Positions 1 to 7,026 of a stretch of DNA of 10,073 bases are shown here, piece after piece (within the stretch, counting starts at the first letter, position 1; each line of letters starts with the position of its first letter). The stretch is from JAGDVO01 sp964590075 [NCBI: uncultured Aquificales bacterium] (GTDB lineage: Bacteria; Thermosulfidibacterota; Thermosulfidibacteria; Thermosulfidibacterales). Where the stretch lies: positions 1-10,073 of the forward strand of contig CAZPXS010000012.1 of the NCBI GenBank assembly GCA_964590075.1, written 5' to 3'. The notes under the pieces are model-generated. The model was given only the letters and a program-made list of their open reading frames with translations, was not told where the DNA came from and did no database searches. Both the position numbers and the translations under genes were made by a program.

Positions 1-7
1 CGCCGTC

Positions 8-42
8 CCGAACGAAGTGAGGGATGCCTCGCTATCGCTCGG
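8..42. repeat. REP-like imperfect hairpin
   Basis: The arms CCGAACGAAGTGAGG (8-22) and CCTCGCTATCGCTCGG (27-42) form an imperfect inverted repeat around the 4-nt loop GATG. The outer bases pair well and the middle carries mismatches and a one-base bulge. No coding frame covers it. It resembles the short palindromic intergenic repeats common in bacterial genomes, although with one copy visible its repeated nature is inferred. No T-tract follows, so it is unlikely to be an intrinsic terminator for an upstream gene. Confidence 0.45.
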
Positions 43-105
43 CACGACAAGAAAAGGACGCTCGACAAGACAAGAAAAGGTGGCTCGGCAGGATAAAGTA
101 GGGGG
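37..105. repeat. three tandem 23-bp units
   Basis: Three consecutive 23-bp units start at 37, 60 and 83, each beginning GCTCG. Units 1 and 2 share GACAAGAAAAGG; unit 3 has diverged to GGATAAAGTAGGGGG. The third unit contains the CAGGATAAAGTAG motif seen again, inverted, at 8310-8322. The first unit overlaps the right arm of the hairpin at 8-42. This looks like a degenerate non-coding repeat between genes. Confidence 0.5.
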
Positions 106-139
106 ACCTTAAATGCTCGAATTGCCCAAAAAACTTTCC

Positions 140-167
140 TTGTCAAAAAGATCTCTAATATTATATT
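140..167 (+). promoter_or_regulatory. candidate sigma70 promoter for truA
   Basis: A -35 box TTGTCA (140-145) and a -10 box TATATT (162-167) are separated by 16 bp. Transcription would begin near 174, leaving a leader of about 20 nt that contains the Shine-Dalgarno AAGGAAGG (179-186). This comes from consensus matching only. Confidence 0.45.
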
Positions 168-192
168 TTCAAAGGACTAAGGAAGGCAAAAC

Positions 193-1110
193 ATGAGTTA
201 CGACCTAAAAGACCTACAAAAATTAAAGGATTTAGAAGAACTACAGGAATCGCAAGAAGAAAAGCCACAAGCTCGCCAAGAGCCGCAAGAGCTTATAAAA
301 CCGCAAGTAGAGCCAAGGATCAGAAACATTCGGCTTTTTATTGCTTATGATGGGACGCATTATCTTGGGTGGCAGGTTCAACCAAAGGGTCCAACCATCC
401 AAGGGCTCATCCAAGATGTCCTATCCAAGGTCCTGGGGCATAAAGTAAAGCTCAAGGGGGCAGGGAGGACGGATGCTGGGGTTCATGCCCTCTGCCAAGT
501 TGCTCACTTCTACACCACATCTAACAAACCCTTAGAAATAATCTACCGAGCCCTAAACGGGCTTCTTCCTCGGGATATCTGCGTCTATCAAGTAGAAGAG
601 GTTTCCCTTAGGTTCCATGCCCAAAAGTCAGCCCTAAAAAAGACTTACAGCTACTACATTTACAACTACCCCGTGCGAAACCCTCTTTTGCGGCTTTATG
701 CCCATTGGGTTCCAGAAAAGTTAGACCTCAAAGCCATGAAAGAATGCCTACCCTTGATCATCGGAACAAAGGACTTTGCAAGCTTTCGCAAGGCTGGAAC
801 AGATATTAAAACCACCGTGCGGACTATTTATTCGGCTGAGCTCAAATGGTTAAGAAAGGCAAAGCATCTTCTTGAGTTTGAAATCACGGGTAGGGGCTTT
901 ATGCGCTACATGGTAAGAAACATAGTCGGAGCCTTGATAGAAGTCGGAAAGGGAAACCTTACTCCTCAAGATTTTGAAAAGATTTTAGAGGCAAGGGATA
1001 GAAAAGTTGCCCCACCCCCTGCCCCACCTCAGGGCTTGGTGTTAAAGCACATTGAGTATGAGCCAGTTGAGGTTTTTGACCGCTATCCTCCATTCAAGGT
1101 TGAGCTATAA
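193..1110 (+). CDS. truA: tRNA pseudouridine(38-40) synthase TruA
   Basis: TruA isomerises uridine to pseudouridine at positions 38-40 of the tRNA anticodon stem-loop in the cytoplasm. The 305-residue product has the family hallmarks: YDGTHYLGWQ (about 52-61), the catalytic loop GRTDAGVHA with nucleophile Asp94 (equivalent to E. coli Asp60), the LNGLLPRDI strand (about 121-129), and the C-terminal GFMRYMVRNIVGAL (235-248). The start at 193 has a Shine-Dalgarno AAGGAAGG about 6-9 nt upstream. This leaves an N-terminal extension of about 42 residues before the conserved fold, very rich in Lys, Glu and Gln and of low complexity. There is no better internal start, so the extension is probably translated. 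The gene converges on the leftward regulator gene with only 2 bp between stop codons and no visible terminator. Confidence 0.95.
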   Translation: MSYDLKDLQKLKDLEELQESQEEKPQARQEPQELIKPQVEPRIRNIRLFIAYDGTHYLGWQVQPKGPTIQGLIQDVLSKVLGHKVKLKGAGRTDAGVHALCQVAHFYTTSNKPLEIIYRALNGLLPRDICVYQVEEVSLRFHAQKSALKKTYSYYIYNYPVRNPLLRLYAHWVPEKLDLKAMKECLPLIIGTKDFASFRKAGTDIKTTVRTIYSAELKWLRKAKHLLEFEITGRGFMRYMVRNIVGALIEVGKGNLTPQDFEKILEARDRKVAPPPAPPQGLVLKHIEYEPVEVFDRYPPFKVEL

Positions 1111-1112
1111 GC

Positions 1113-1775
1113 CTATTTTCCTTCTTCGGTGCTTATCACCATCTTTATCTCGTGCAAAAGCTGAGCCGGATTCTTTATGGGATAATGAAGCTTTTCTACA
1201 ACCTCGGTTGCAGGAAGATTTTTAATCCTCACATCCTTAAGCTTCTCTTTTAGAACCTCAGGTCCAATGATGGGATACTTTGTGCCTTTTATGTGTTTCA
1301 AAACGGTGTATGCCCAAGGGATGTCTAAATGCTTCATAGCATCTTCGATCATCAAACCGCAGTAGTGCATAAGGGTTTCTGCCTCTTGCCCTTCTTTGAC
1401 CATCTTGTAGGCAAGCTTCGCAATGCCCCCTGCGGTATGGACCTTCATTTCCTTAGCCTCTTCTTTAGCAAGCTCTTCAAGCTTTTTTAGCTTTTCCATC
1501 ACCAAGGTTGGGTCTGCCCTTAGGATGTTTCTTACCGTGTTCCTCGTTAACCCCACCATTTGCGCTATCTCATCCTCTGTCTTCATGTATTCTTCCCTCA
1601 AGATTACGGCAAAGGCAGCCCTTGCTAAGCTTGGAAGCCAGGTTAGGGTGCGATACTCGGCAAGCTTCTGAAGCCCACCAAGAAGGTCGATAGCTTTAAA
1701 AAACACTCGGTTTACAAGATGCTCAAGGTCTTTCTGAAAAGACTCTGATTGGGGAACGCCTGTTAGCACTATCAT
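1113..1775 (-). CDS. helix-turn-helix partner of KaiC-like ATPase
   Basis: This 220-residue protein has a helix-turn-helix-like segment at about 66-87 (TEDEIAQMVGLTRNTVRNIL), followed by a charged helical stretch (93-110) and an alpha-rich C-terminal half without membrane segments. It matches my recollection of the TIGRFAMs 'near KaiC' probable regulatory domain, defined by its co-occurrence with KaiC-like ATPases. The position fits: its ATG overlaps the stop of the KaiC-like gene (ATGA at 1772-1775), with the Shine-Dalgarno AGGAGGAGG inside the upstream gene's 3' end, so translation is probably coupled. The likely role is a DNA-binding or signalling partner of the ATPase. The target and the sensed signal are unknown. 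The gene ends 2 bp from the convergent truA stop. Confidence 0.75.
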   Translation of the reverse strand: MIVLTGVPQSESFQKDLEHLVNRVFFKAIDLLGGLQKLAEYRTLTWLPSLARAAFAVILREEYMKTEDEIAQMVGLTRNTVRNILRADPTLVMEKLKKLEELAKEEAKEMKVHTAGGIAKLAYKMVKEGQEAETLMHYCGLMIEDAMKHLDIPWAYTVLKHIKGTKYPIIGPEVLKEKLKDVRIKNLPATEVVEKLHYPIKNPAQLLHEIKMVISTEEGK

Positions 1776-2686
1776 CGCCTCTCACCTCCTCCTATGGGTT
1801 CTTTTATCTTTACTAAACCAGTTTCGGTTATTTCTAAGTAGCGGGTTTTAGTGTCGTGCCCGCACATTCTACAGCCATCAATTCGGAAGAGCCTAACGAT
1901 ATCGCCTATCTGCTTCTTGTGGAGCTTTGCCTTGTATACAGAATCGATAAGCTCTTTGGCAAGGATCATCGTCCCGTCAACGATATGACCTACCGCGTAT
2001 CCGCCGGCTGCCTCAGCGGTAAGCTCTTCATGCCCGCTTCTTTTCTGAGAAACAAAAAGGGCAGTTTGATACCACTTCTTCATAAAGTTGTAAAGCCTTC
2101 TTACCACAGCCCGAGCAAGCATCTCTTTGTTTTCAAAAAGCCCGGTTATAGAGTCGATCACCGTGTATTTGACTTTGTAGGTTTTGACTGCATAGGCAAG
2201 GGTGCTAAGAAGGTCAGGGAGGTTTTCGCGGATCCTTGTTGAAGAGGCGGCATCAATAAGGATGAGGTTGTCTTTAAACTCTTCAAAGTTTAGACCCATG
2301 GCTTGGGCACGAAGTTTTAAAGCAGCTACCACAAAGGGAGCAGGAGACTCAACCGTGATAAAGGCAACCCTATCTCCTTGACTTGCTCGAAAGACAGCAA
2401 ACTGCTCAACCATCAAAGATTTTCCAGTGTCAGAAACTCCGGTGATGTTAAAGACTGAATAGGCAGGAATACCCTTTAATGATTTTTTCTGGAGCTTTCC
2501 GTTTTCTTGAGTGACGATGAAAAAGAGGTCGTCTAAACCTTCAATACCCGTGGGAACGCCCTTAATCTCCGGAGCCTTCTCTAAGGCTTGAGACCCGGTG
2601 AATACTGCTGAAAGGTCTGGCTGGGGTTTTTCTTTTTCTTCAAAAGAGTGGAATTCTCTTTCCTCATCTTTGAAATACGGTCCCAT
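1772..2686 (-). CDS. KaiC-like RecA-superfamily ATPase
   Basis: The 304-residue protein has a single KaiC/RecA ATPase domain. Visible elements are the KaiC-type entry GVPTGIEGLDDLF (43-55), Walker A GVSDTGKS (83-90, Lys89), an acidic residue in TVESP (Glu113), Walker B with KYTVIDS ending at Asp178, and FVSQKR (211-216). The C-terminus carries GCRMCGHD (Cys272, Cys275, His277), a possible metal-binding knuckle. KaiC itself has two such domains, so this is a one-domain relative, not a clock protein. Such proteins are common in archaea and thermophilic bacteria and are presumed to act in signalling or regulation. The start at 2686 is set by AAGGAG (2698-2693) 6 nt upstream. It forms an operon with the downstream HTH gene. 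No substrate is known. Confidence 0.85.
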   Translation of the reverse strand: MGPYFKDEEREFHSFEEKEKPQPDLSAVFTGSQALEKAPEIKGVPTGIEGLDDLFFIVTQENGKLQKKSLKGIPAYSVFNITGVSDTGKSLMVEQFAVFRASQGDRVAFITVESPAPFVVAALKLRAQAMGLNFEEFKDNLILIDAASSTRIRENLPDLLSTLAYAVKTYKVKYTVIDSITGLFENKEMLARAVVRRLYNFMKKWYQTALFVSQKRSGHEELTAEAAGGYAVGHIVDGTMILAKELIDSVYKAKLHKKQIGDIVRLFRIDGCRMCGHDTKTRYLEITETGLVKIKEPIGGGERR

Positions 2687-2724
2687 GCTGAGCTCCTTTG
2701 CGATTTTTTGCCACTTTGTAAAAA

Positions 2725-2732
2725 ATTATAAT
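2725..2732. promoter_or_regulatory. palindromic -10 element between divergent genes
   Basis: ATTATAAT is a perfect palindrome, giving a consensus TATAAT on both strands (2727-2732 on +, 2730-2725 on -). It sits between the leftward KaiC-like gene and the rightward small membrane-protein gene, so it may serve one or both. The -35 regions at the expected distances are poor (a T-run on one side, CTTAAA on the other). Confidence 0.3.
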
Positions 2733-2765
2733 TACTTTGTTTTAAAATTTAAGGGGGAATTTAAG

Positions 2766-2948
2766 GTGTCTTGCCTTTTTTGTCATGCGGAGCAAGGCTT
2801 TCCATGCATGACCTACGCGGCAACCGTGAGGGCAGAAAGTGGTTCCTTAAAGCTTGTCCCCCAAATAATGGCGACCACCCTCACGACTGCATACATCGTT
2901 TCTTTTATTGTATACCAGCTTACTAAACTTTTCTTAAGTGGAAACTAA
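2766..2948 (+). CDS. small FeoB C-terminus-like membrane protein (60 aa)
   Basis: I choose a GTG start at 2766 because the strong Shine-Dalgarno AAGGGGG (2751-2757) lies 8 nt upstream. The longer open frame upstream is antisense to the KaiC-like gene and not credible. The 60-residue product begins with a Cys cluster (SCLFCHAEQGFPC) and then has AATVRAESGS, a turn, and one hydrophobic helix (about residues 33-54) ending IVYQLTKLF. From the PC onward this resembles the extreme C-terminus of the ferrous iron transporter FeoB, which typically reads PC-x-AT-x(4)-RETGS, a short linker, then a helix ending VYQIG. No other FeoB part is present. It is either a free-standing small protein or a relic; the good ribosome binding site favours translation. 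A role in iron or metal handling is inference only. Confidence 0.55.
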   Translation: MSCLFCHAEQGFPCMTYAATVRAESGSLKLVPQIMATTLTTAYIVSFIVYQLTKLFLSGN

Positions 2949-2959
2949 ATTCGTATCTC

Positions 2960-2987
2960 TTGAAAATTTAAGAGTATTTTGTATTAT
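2960..2987 (+). promoter_or_regulatory. upstream candidate porin promoter (P1)
   Basis: TTGAAA (2960-2965) and TATTAT (2982-2987) with a 16-bp spacer. It lies in the AT-rich gap before the porin gene, upstream of a second, better-spaced candidate. Confidence 0.35.
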
Positions 2988-2992
2988 CATTT

Positions 2993-3021
2993 TTGAAAAA
3001 ATGCACTTTTTATGTTATAAA
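2993..3021 (+). promoter_or_regulatory. proximal candidate porin promoter (P2)
   Basis: TTGAAA (2993-2998) and TATAAA (3016-3021) with an ideal 17-bp spacer predict a start near 3028 and a leader of about 27 nt carrying the G-rich ribosome binding site. With P1 it would give tandem promoters for the porin. Confidence 0.45.
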
Positions 3022-3054
3022 TAACTAAAAAATAACCTAAAGGGGGGGGTGGAA

Positions 3055-4221
3055 ATGAAGAGGAAGTTATTAGTTTTAAGTCTGTTTGGTTTTTCGTTAG
3101 TTGGACATCCTACTTTTGGGAAAGCTTTAGAAATTAACGAAAAGCTTTCTATTGAGGCTAATCTCACTGGCGTTTATCAATGGCTTGAAAAGAAAAGAGG
3201 AAATTTTACCGATGAGGAAAAAGGTTCGGTTGTTTTAGATGCTAGGGTCAGCTTTAAACCAACGGAAGTAGACGAGTTTTCAGTAAGAGCAAGCTTTGCT
3301 AAGGGAAACGGGCTAAAAAAGGTGTTTGAAAAAAAGGGTATTTTCAAGCTTCGACCTAACGCAGATGACTTAAGGGATGACCTCCACAACATAAACAACC
3401 GTTCAAGGGACCATCTTCTTGAGCTTTGGTATGCAAGGACTTTTAGTCTGCCTGGAAATTCAACGCTCAAATCAACCCTTGGCATCCTTGACGGAACAGC
3501 CTTCATCGACCAGAACCGTTTTGCAAACGATGAGCTAACCCAATTCATGAACGAAGCCTTTGTGAACAATCCTCTGGCAAACATCGTTAGCTATGACTAC
3601 GGCGTTGCCTTAGAGTTTGGGAAGGGTCCCTTTGGGATAACCCTTCTTGGAATGACAAGCAAGACTGAGGAGCATGATGACCCAAGGTTTAACAAAAAGA
3701 ACTACAACTACTACTCTGCCCAGATTAGCTATAAGCTTGAATCGCCTTTAGGAGAGGGGAACTACCGCGTCTACGGCTTTACCACGAACAAGCGCTTCCC
3801 TGATTGGAATTATGCTAAGAAAAAGGCTTTAAAGGGCTTTGGAGTTTCTATCGACCAGGACCTGATAAAGGATAAGCTTGGTTTGTTTGCAAGGGTTGGC
3901 TTCCAGGATGATGACGCAAAGATAGACTACTATAAAAGCATGTATTCAGCGGGACTAACCTATAAGTTTTGCCTTTTTGGAAAGAAAGATTTTACCCTTG
4001 GTGCAGGATATGCTTTCTTGAAGGCTCCTTCTAAGAACGACGAGCTAAAGCAAACAAAGGTCTTTGAGACTTATTTTTCTATACCGATTTATGAGAAGGA
4101 AAAGCTTTTGACTTCTCATCTTACCTTTGATTGGCAATGGATGAAGGACAAGTTTAGGGAAGAGGACAAAAAGGACCACTCAGGGCATATCTTTGGTGTA
4201 GGCTTTAACTTAGGATTTTAG
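3055..4221 (+). CDS. OprB-like outer-membrane porin
   Basis: This beta-barrel porin should allow passive uptake of small solutes through the outer membrane. From the ATG at 3055 it is 388 residues; the frame also offers GTG at 3049, but that codon lies within the G-rich Shine-Dalgarno, so ATG is preferred. The N-terminus is a classic signal peptide (KRK, a hydrophobic core, cleavage near FGKA). The mature part has alternating amphipathic strands, and the chain ends HIFGVGFNLGF with the terminal Phe that outer-membrane proteins use for BAM recognition. The block from LRDDLHNINNRSRDHLLELW through DGTAFIDQNRFANDE to FVNNPLA resembles the OprB carbohydrate-porin family; the substrate is not evident. 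It has its own promoters and terminator, so it is probably monocistronic. Confidence 0.8.
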   Translation: MKRKLLVLSLFGFSLVGHPTFGKALEINEKLSIEANLTGVYQWLEKKRGNFTDEEKGSVVLDARVSFKPTEVDEFSVRASFAKGNGLKKVFEKKGIFKLRPNADDLRDDLHNINNRSRDHLLELWYARTFSLPGNSTLKSTLGILDGTAFIDQNRFANDELTQFMNEAFVNNPLANIVSYDYGVALEFGKGPFGITLLGMTSKTEEHDDPRFNKKNYNYYSAQISYKLESPLGEGNYRVYGFTTNKRFPDWNYAKKKALKGFGVSIDQDLIKDKLGLFARVGFQDDDAKIDYYKSMYSAGLTYKFCLFGKKDFTLGAGYAFLKAPSKNDELKQTKVFETYFSIPIYEKEKLLTSHLTFDWQWMKDKFREEDKKDHSGHIFGVGFNLGF

Positions 4222-4250
4222 CAATTTTTAGTAATCTCAAAATTTTGAAG

Positions 4251-4293
4251 GAGAGGGGGGTGTATTAGGTAATCCCTCTCTTCTTTTTTTTTC
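4251..4293 (+). terminator. intrinsic terminator of porin gene
   Basis: GAGAGGG (4251-4257) pairs with CCCTCTC (4274-4280) around a 16-nt loop. The stem can be extended by GAA/TTC across a bulged G, and a run of mostly T follows (4281-4292). It begins 30 bp after the porin stop. Confidence 0.8.
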
Positions 4294-4302
4294 TAACCAT
4301 GT

Positions 4303-4308
4303 TATAAT
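4303..4308 (+). promoter_or_regulatory. consensus -10 box upstream of P-type ATPase
   Basis: TATAAT lies 37 bp before the ATPase start, directly after the porin terminator. No good -35 is found at the normal distance, because that region is the terminator T-tract, so an activator or extended contacts may be needed. Confidence 0.3.
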
Positions 4309-4344
4309 TCTTGAGACTATTAGCAATTCTATAGAACATATTCT

Positions 4345-7026
4345 ATGCCTCAAGCCTTTTATCAACTGCCTGTTGATGAAGTTTTAAAGGCTCTTCGTAC
4401 ATCTCTTCAAGGCTTATCAGCAGAGGAAGCTGAAAGAAGGTTTAATGAATATGGACCAAACGAGCTCGTAAGAGAAAAGAAGAAGTCTCCCCTTGCCCTT
4501 TTTCTCTCGCAGTTCACTAACTTTTTAGTTGTCATTCTCATCATAGCAGCTCTAATCTCTGCCTATCTTGGAGATTATGTGGAGAGCATAGCCATCTTTG
4601 CCATTGTCCTTATGGCTGGTGTGTTAGGCTTTGTGCAGGAGTACCGGGCAGAGAAGGCTTTAGAAGCCTTGAAAGCCCTTTCAGCACCCACCGCTCGCGT
4701 AATAAGGGATGGAAAAGAAGTCGTCGTTCAAGCAAGAGATATCGTGCCGGGCGATATCGTAAGTCTCTATGCTGGGGATAGGGTTCCTGCAGATGGGCGC
4801 TTGATTGAGGCTATAAACCTTCGGGTTGATGAGGCTATTTTGACGGGAGAATCTGTCCCCGTTGAGAAGAAAACCGACCCCATTCCTCAAGAGAATGTGC
4901 CCGTTAGTGAAAGGCATAACATGGTCTTTTCTGGAACCGTCGTGGTTAACGGGCGAGGGCTAATGGTTGTTACAGCAACGGGAATGAACACCGAGTTTGG
5001 GAAAATAGCCCACATGCTCGGTGAAGTTGAAGAAAAGAAAACTCCCCTACAAGTTAACCTTGATAGAACGAGTAAGCTTATCGGCACTTTTGCTCTTATA
5101 CTTTGTGCCCTCATCTCAGGGGTTGGCATTGCAAGAGGCTACGATGTGCTGGAAATGTTTGTCTGGGGCGTTGCTCTTGCTGTAGCCATAATCCCTGAAG
5201 CTTTGCCTGCGGTTGTCACCATAAGCTTAGCCCTTGGCGTAAGAAGAATGGTAAAAAGGCAAGCCCTTATCAGGAAGCTTCATGCCGTTGAGACCTTGGG
5301 CTGCGTAACCTACATCTGCTCTGACAAAACCGGAACCTTAACCAAAAACGAGATGACTGTCCAAAAGGTCTGGGTCAACAGAAATCTCATTGAGGTTACC
5401 GGTGTTGGATATGTCCCTGAAGGTGATTTTAAGCTTGACGGAAAACCTTTCCCTAAGGATGAAGCGCATCTTCAGATGCTCCTTAAGACAGCAGTCCTAT
5501 GCAACGACTCTGAGCTTTTCTACTCAGAGGAGGACAAAAAGTGGAAGATAAAAGGAGACCCTACAGAAGGTGCGCTCGTTGTTTTAGCTAAAAAGGCAGG
5601 GATTGATAAGAAGGAGCTTGAAAATCTTCATCCAAGGTTTGATGAGATACCCTTTGATTCAGAAAGAAAGATGATGACTACAGTGCATAGCTTGGATGAT
5701 GAGAAGCTTTTAATCTGTAGCAAGGGAGCTCCTGAAGTTATCCTTAACAAATGCGCGCACATCCTCTACGATGGAAAAATTCACGAGCTAACCCAAGCTG
5801 AAAAGTTAGAAGTTTTAGATGCTGCGCAAAGTATGGCTAAATCAGCCTTAAGGGTGATAGGAGTTGCCTATCGTATTGTAGCAAAGTCTTCTTATTCAGC
5901 ATCCTCTGCAGAAAGCGAGCTAATCTTCCTTGGCTTGTTAGGTATGATTGACCCGCCCCGGGATGAGGCAAAGCCTGCCATACAAACCTGTAAGACAGCT
6001 GGAATTAAGCCAGTTATGATAACAGGCGACCACAAGATTACCGCAGAAGCCATAGCAAGGGAGCTTGGGATTTTAACTCATGGTGAGGTTATCTCAGGGG
6101 CAGAGCTTGAAGCCATGTCTGATGAGGAGCTTGAGAAGAGGGTTGAAAGGATAGAGGTTTACGCAAGAGTGAACCCAGAGCACAAGCTTAGAATTGTTAA
6201 AGCTTTGCAGAAGAGGGGACATGTTGTTGCCATGACAGGCGATGGCGTAAACGATGCCCCAGCTCTTAAGCAAGCTGACATAGGCGTTGCCATGGGGATT
6301 ACAGGAACTGAGGTTGCCAAAGAGGCTTCAGACATGGTCCTTCTTGACGACAACTTTGCCACCATTGTTTCCGCTGTTGAAGAAGGAAGAACCATCTATG
6401 CGAACATAAGAAAATATTTAGTCTATCTTTTAACCGGGAATACGGGGACGGTGGTAGGGTTAACATCAGCCCTTGTGGCAGGTCTTCCTGTTCCTCTCTC
6501 TGCGGTGCAGATACTTTTCATCAACCTTCTCATGGATGGGGCGCCTGCTGTGGCTTTAAGCGTTGAGCCCCCAGAGCCTGATGTCATGAAAAAGCCACCA
6601 AGAGACCCAAAGGAGAGCATCTTCAACCGCTACGCCTTAACTTTTATCCCTCTTATGGGGCTCTGGATAGGGCTTTGTGCTTTATTCCTCTTTATCTATC
6701 AGCTAAAGACCGCAGACTTAGCCAAAGCCATGACCGTTTTCTTTGCTGGCATAATCTGCATGAGGCTTGCAAATGCCTTAAACTGCCGTTCAGAGGAGGC
6801 TTCTCTCTTTAAGCTCGGGCTTTTCACAAATAAATGGCTAATTCTTGCCCTTATCTCCTCCTTAACCTTTATGCTCCTTGCCATGTATGTGCCCTTCCTT
6901 TCTAAAGTGTTCAACACCGTTCCCCTTAGCTTTAACGATTGGCTTATGGTCGGTGCTTCAGCCTTATCAGTCATAATTCTTGACGAAATCCATAAGCTGT
7001 TAAAATGTATAAAAAGAAAACCATGA
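4345..7026 (+). CDS. P2A-type Ca2+-transporting ATPase, SPCA/PMR1-like
   Basis: This inner-membrane pump would couple ATP hydrolysis to Ca2+ (possibly also Mn2+) export. The 893-residue protein is full length. It has a cation-ATPase N-terminal domain (8-42), M1/M2 (about 57-97), actuator motif TGES (167-170), M3/M4 with PEALPAV (284-290), phosphorylation motif SDKTGTLT (Asp327), nucleotide-binding KGAPE (460-464), hinge TGDGVNDAPAL (631-641), and M5-M10 (about 690-885). Compared with SERCA, site II ligands are kept (Glu285, Asn727, Asp731), but site I Glu771 is Thr702 and Thr799 is Met730. The NLLMDG motif in M6 matches the NILMDG of PMR1. One Ca2+ per cycle is inferred. No Shine-Dalgarno precedes the ATG, but it starts right at the expected domain boundary. 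Its stop overlaps the next start (ATGA). Confidence 0.9.
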   Translation: MPQAFYQLPVDEVLKALRTSLQGLSAEEAERRFNEYGPNELVREKKKSPLALFLSQFTNFLVVILIIAALISAYLGDYVESIAIFAIVLMAGVLGFVQEYRAEKALEALKALSAPTARVIRDGKEVVVQARDIVPGDIVSLYAGDRVPADGRLIEAINLRVDEAILTGESVPVEKKTDPIPQENVPVSERHNMVFSGTVVVNGRGLMVVTATGMNTEFGKIAHMLGEVEEKKTPLQVNLDRTSKLIGTFALILCALISGVGIARGYDVLEMFVWGVALAVAIIPEALPAVVTISLALGVRRMVKRQALIRKLHAVETLGCVTYICSDKTGTLTKNEMTVQKVWVNRNLIEVTGVGYVPEGDFKLDGKPFPKDEAHLQMLLKTAVLCNDSELFYSEEDKKWKIKGDPTEGALVVLAKKAGIDKKELENLHPRFDEIPFDSERKMMTTVHSLDDEKLLICSKGAPEVILNKCAHILYDGKIHELTQAEKLEVLDAAQSMAKSALRVIGVAYRIVAKSSYSASSAESELIFLGLLGMIDPPRDEAKPAIQTCKTAGIKPVMITGDHKITAEAIARELGILTHGEVISGAELEAMSDEELEKRVERIEVYARVNPEHKLRIVKALQKRGHVVAMTGDGVNDAPALKQADIGVAMGITGTEVAKEASDMVLLDDNFATIVSAVEEGRTIYANIRKYLVYLLTGNTGTVVGLTSALVAGLPVPLSAVQILFINLLMDGAPAVALSVEPPEPDVMKKPPRDPKESIFNRYALTFIPLMGLWIGLCALFLFIYQLKTADLAKAMTVFFAGIICMRLANALNCRSEEASLFKLGLFTNKWLILALISSLTFMLLAMYVPFLSKVFNTVPLSFNDWLMVGASALSVIILDEIHKLLKCIKRKP

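Noticed and set aside
1423-2242. Plus-strand open frames opposite the KaiC-like/HTH operon
   Set aside because: They are shadows of well-supported minus-strand genes, with low-complexity Ser/Leu-rich translations.
2598-2765. Extension of the small FeoB-like gene to an ATG at 2598
   Set aside because: This part is antisense to the KaiC-like coding sequence, lacks a ribosome binding site and has no FeoB similarity; the GTG at 2766 with AAGGGGG is a far better start.
2957-2974. Hairpin CTCTT...AAGAG after the small membrane-protein gene as a terminator
   Set aside because: The stem is only about 5-7 bp, AT-rich, and lacks a clean T-tract; it overlaps a candidate -35 box.
3177-3584. Minus-strand open frame inside the porin gene
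   Set aside because: The porin reads as a complete protein with signal peptide and C-terminal Phe; the antisense frame has no features.
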